From Bacillus sonorensis NBRC 101234 = KCTC 13918 (GTDB lineage Bacteria > Bacillota > Bacilli > Bacillales > Bacillaceae): a stretch of DNA of 64,000 nucleotides. The DNA lies in contig NZ_BCVZ01000008.1 in assembly GCF_001592005.1 (NCBI RefSeq), positions 1 to 64,000 of the forward strand, given 5' to 3'. The notes beneath the pieces were generated by a model. That model ran no database searches, was not told the DNA's origin, and was given only the letters and a program-made list of their open reading frames with translations. Both the position numbers and the translations under genes were made by a program. Below are positions 62,854 to 64,000 of this stretch, piece after piece (within the stretch, counting starts at the first letter, position 1; each line of letters opens with the position of its first letter).

Positions 62854-62874
62854 AAATCGTAAATATTACGATTT
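62854..62874. promoter_or_regulatory. Zur box upstream of hemB-yidD
   Basis: TCGTAAATATTACGA flanked by AAA and TTT matches the Bacillus Zur consensus AAATCGTAAT-N-ATTACGATTT with one mismatch. It lies 36 bases before the hemB start, so zinc sufficiency should repress the unit. Confidence 0.88.
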
Positions 62875-62989
62875 ACTTTATTGAATTATAGACAATCACA
62901 TCTATAATTTCAATGTTAGTAGACTCCAGTTCTTAACACTGCCTGGTTGCCTCATGCGATAGTCGTATAGAGTGAGAAAATTCCAGCCG

Positions 62990-63018
62990 TTGACGTTTTC
63001 CAAAGAATGCTCTACAAT
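62990..63018 (+). promoter_or_regulatory. Sigma-A promoter of erm
   Basis: TTGACG and TACAAT stand 17 bases apart, 40 bases upstream of the erm leader peptide. Confidence 0.85.
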
Positions 63019-63057
63019 GAGATCGTATCTTTAACTTATCAGGAGGATTATTAAAAA

Positions 63058-63102
63058 ATGACACACTCAATGAGACTTCGTTTCCCAACTTTGAACCAGT
63101 AA
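63058..63102 (+). CDS. erm leader peptide
   Basis: The 14-residue peptide MTHSMRLRFPTLNQ begins 11 bases after AGGAGG. It is the leader known for erm(D)/erm(K) of B. licheniformis. Drug-bound ribosomes stall at such MRLR motifs and induce the methylase. Confidence 0.95.
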   Translation: MTHSMRLRFPTLNQ

Positions 63103-63378
63103 TTAAATACGTTCAAAGGCTCTGTTTGTGTATGCAGAGTAAACGGGATCAGTCTGTCCTTTTTTAATAATCTTCATTTTGCATATAAAATTTGTAACTT
63201 GTAGAAAGGCGGATCGTTCTGCCTTTCTTTTTTGTTTAATCCTTTTTTTCCAACGGTTGAGAAAGGATTATTTGGTTATGAAAACACCGCGGATTCATCC
63301 TTAAAGGATGGCTCTTCCCTTTACTCTGAATCACAGGCAGACCGCCTGTGATTTTTTATGATGAGAGGAAGAGGAAAC
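63103..63378 (+). promoter_or_regulatory. erm attenuator with two terminator hairpins
   Basis: Two terminator-like hairpins lie between leader and gene: AGAAAGGC / GCCTTTCTTTTTT (63203-63233) and AATCACAGGC / GCCTGTGATTTTTT (63329-63358). This fits the transcriptional attenuation described for ermK. The sequence between them has further inverted repeats (AATCCTTT / AAAGGATT). Confidence 0.85.
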
Positions 63379-64000
63379 GTGAAGAAAAAAAATCTTAAGT
63401 ACAGAGGAAAAAAGTTGAGCCGCGGGGAATCTCCGAATTTTTCCGGACAGCATTTGATGCATAATAAAAAATTAATTGAAGAAATTGTGAATCGGGCGAA
63501 TATTGGCATAGACGATACAGTTTTAGAGTTAGGGGCTGGAAAAGGTGCTTTGACAACTGTGCTAAGTCAAAAAGCCGGTAAGGTATTGGCAGTGGAAAAC
63601 GATTCTAAATTCGTTGATATACTCACACGTAAAACAGCACAGCATTCAAATACGAAAATTATTCATCAAGATATCATGAAGATTCATTTACCAAAAGAAA
63701 AGTTTGTGGTGGTCTCTAATATTCCCTATGCCATCACACCCCCCATCATGAAAATGCTCTTGAACAATCCTGCAAGCGGATTTCAAAAAGGGATCATCGT
63801 AATGGAAAAAGGGGCTGCTAAACGTTTCACATCAAAATTCATTAAAAATTCCTATGTTTTAGCTTGGAGAATGTGGTTTGATATTGGCATTGTCAGAGAA
63901 ATATCGAAAGAGGATTTTTCTCCCCCTCCAAAAGTGGACTCGGCAATGGTCAGAATAACACGAAAAAAAGACGCGCCTATATCACATAAACATTATATTG
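63379..64000 (+). CDS. erm(D): 23S rRNA (adenine2058-N6)-methyltransferase Erm, partial at window end
   Basis: Reads from GTG 63379 (GAGG/GAAGAGG upstream) to the window edge, about 207 residues. Substrate and cofactor motifs: [28 protein letters not shown] (motif I), [18 protein letters not shown] and the catalytic SNIPYAI. The protein dimethylates A2058 and gives macrolide-lincosamide-streptogramin B resistance. The sequence and leader fit the erm(D)/erm(K) class, chromosomal in B. licheniformis relatives. In my memory the residues after the catalytic motif read AITTPIM; here AITPPIM. Confidence 0.93.
   Translation, partial: MKKKNLKYRGKKLSRGESPNFSGQHLMHNKKLIEEIVNRANIGIDDTVLELGAGKGALTTVLSQKAGKVLAVENDSKFVDILTRKTAQHSNTKIIHQDIMKIHLPKEKFVVVSNIPYAITPPIMKMLLNNPASGFQKGIIVMEKGAAKRFTSKFIKNSYVLAWRMWFDIGIVREISKEDFSPPPKVDSAMVRITRKKDAPISHKHYI

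Noticed and set aside
1-64000. Search for insertion sequences, integrase/recombinase, tRNA or rRNA genes
   Set aside because: None was recognised; the mobile-element interpretation rests only on the sigK relics and junctions.

Overview
The window looks like chromosomal DNA of a spore-forming Bacillus, most likely the Bacillus licheniformis / B. paralicheniformis group. Reasons: the 3' part of a sporulation sigma factor gene (sigK), a TRAP-controlled trp leader, Zur and Fur boxes of the Bacillus 7-1-7 type, a TPP riboswitch, and at the right edge an erm(D)/erm(K)-type methylase with the leader peptide MTHSMRLRFPTLNQ, known from B. licheniformis. No rRNA, tRNA, insertion sequence, recombinase gene or CRISPR array was found.

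The main structural observation is that the first 57.4 kb is an accreted accessory region. Eight pieces of the 3' end of sigK, all on the + strand, lie near 1-237, 1581-1945, 21134-21167, 29056-29118, 31292-31433, 41853-42168, 55731-55857 and 57108-57431. The first is intact, the second has one frameshift, and the later ones are truncated or riddled with indels. Each pair brackets its own cargo and its own decayed gene fragments (LysR, Rap, AbrB, DUF1304, SUKH, MarR, arginase, DMT). This is what serial insertion at one site would leave, with old copies of the gene end pushed away from the live gene.

Layout. 0.2-1.6 kb: a GNAT acetyltransferase. 2-6 kb: a TPP-riboswitch operon with a nucleoside deoxyribosyltransferase-like enzyme and a methyltransferase (both frameshifted), a ThiD-type kinase and a HAD-Nudix fusion. 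6-11.6 kb: a sigma-54-controlled (hydroxy)proline cluster with its activator. 11.7-12.7 kb: a DMT exporter behind a leader-peptide attenuator. 13-19.5 kb: PhzF protein, DAACS symporter, two lipid-kinase-like proteins, a broken class II aldolase. 19.5-21 kb: relics and a small Sda-like gene. 21.3-28 kb: a divergent LysR-controlled cluster (aconitase homologue, DUF6282 hydrolase, RraA-type enzyme, PrpF-type isomerase). 28-31.7 kb: relics and a GntR-MFS pair. 31.7-41.8 kb: nitronate monooxygenase, a PadR-DUF1048-ABC exporter unit, a TRAP-regulated trpB-trpA-radical SAM-small ORF operon, a SorC/DeoR regulator and orphan toxin-immunity genes. 42.3-52.1 kb: an eleven-gene Fur-regulated heme uptake (Isd-type) operon. 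52.5-57.4 kb: decayed regulators, a MerR unit, and a secreted bacteriocin-like protein with a zinc-ribbon membrane protein.

Beyond the last sigK relic the content looks more housekeeping-like: methyltransferase, AlkD-type repair protein, a fused relic of an iron ABC importer, a sialate O-acetylesterase, a Zur-box-controlled hemB-yidD pair, and erm with its attenuator, cut by the window end. Functions are read from motifs and family resemblance; no database search was possible.
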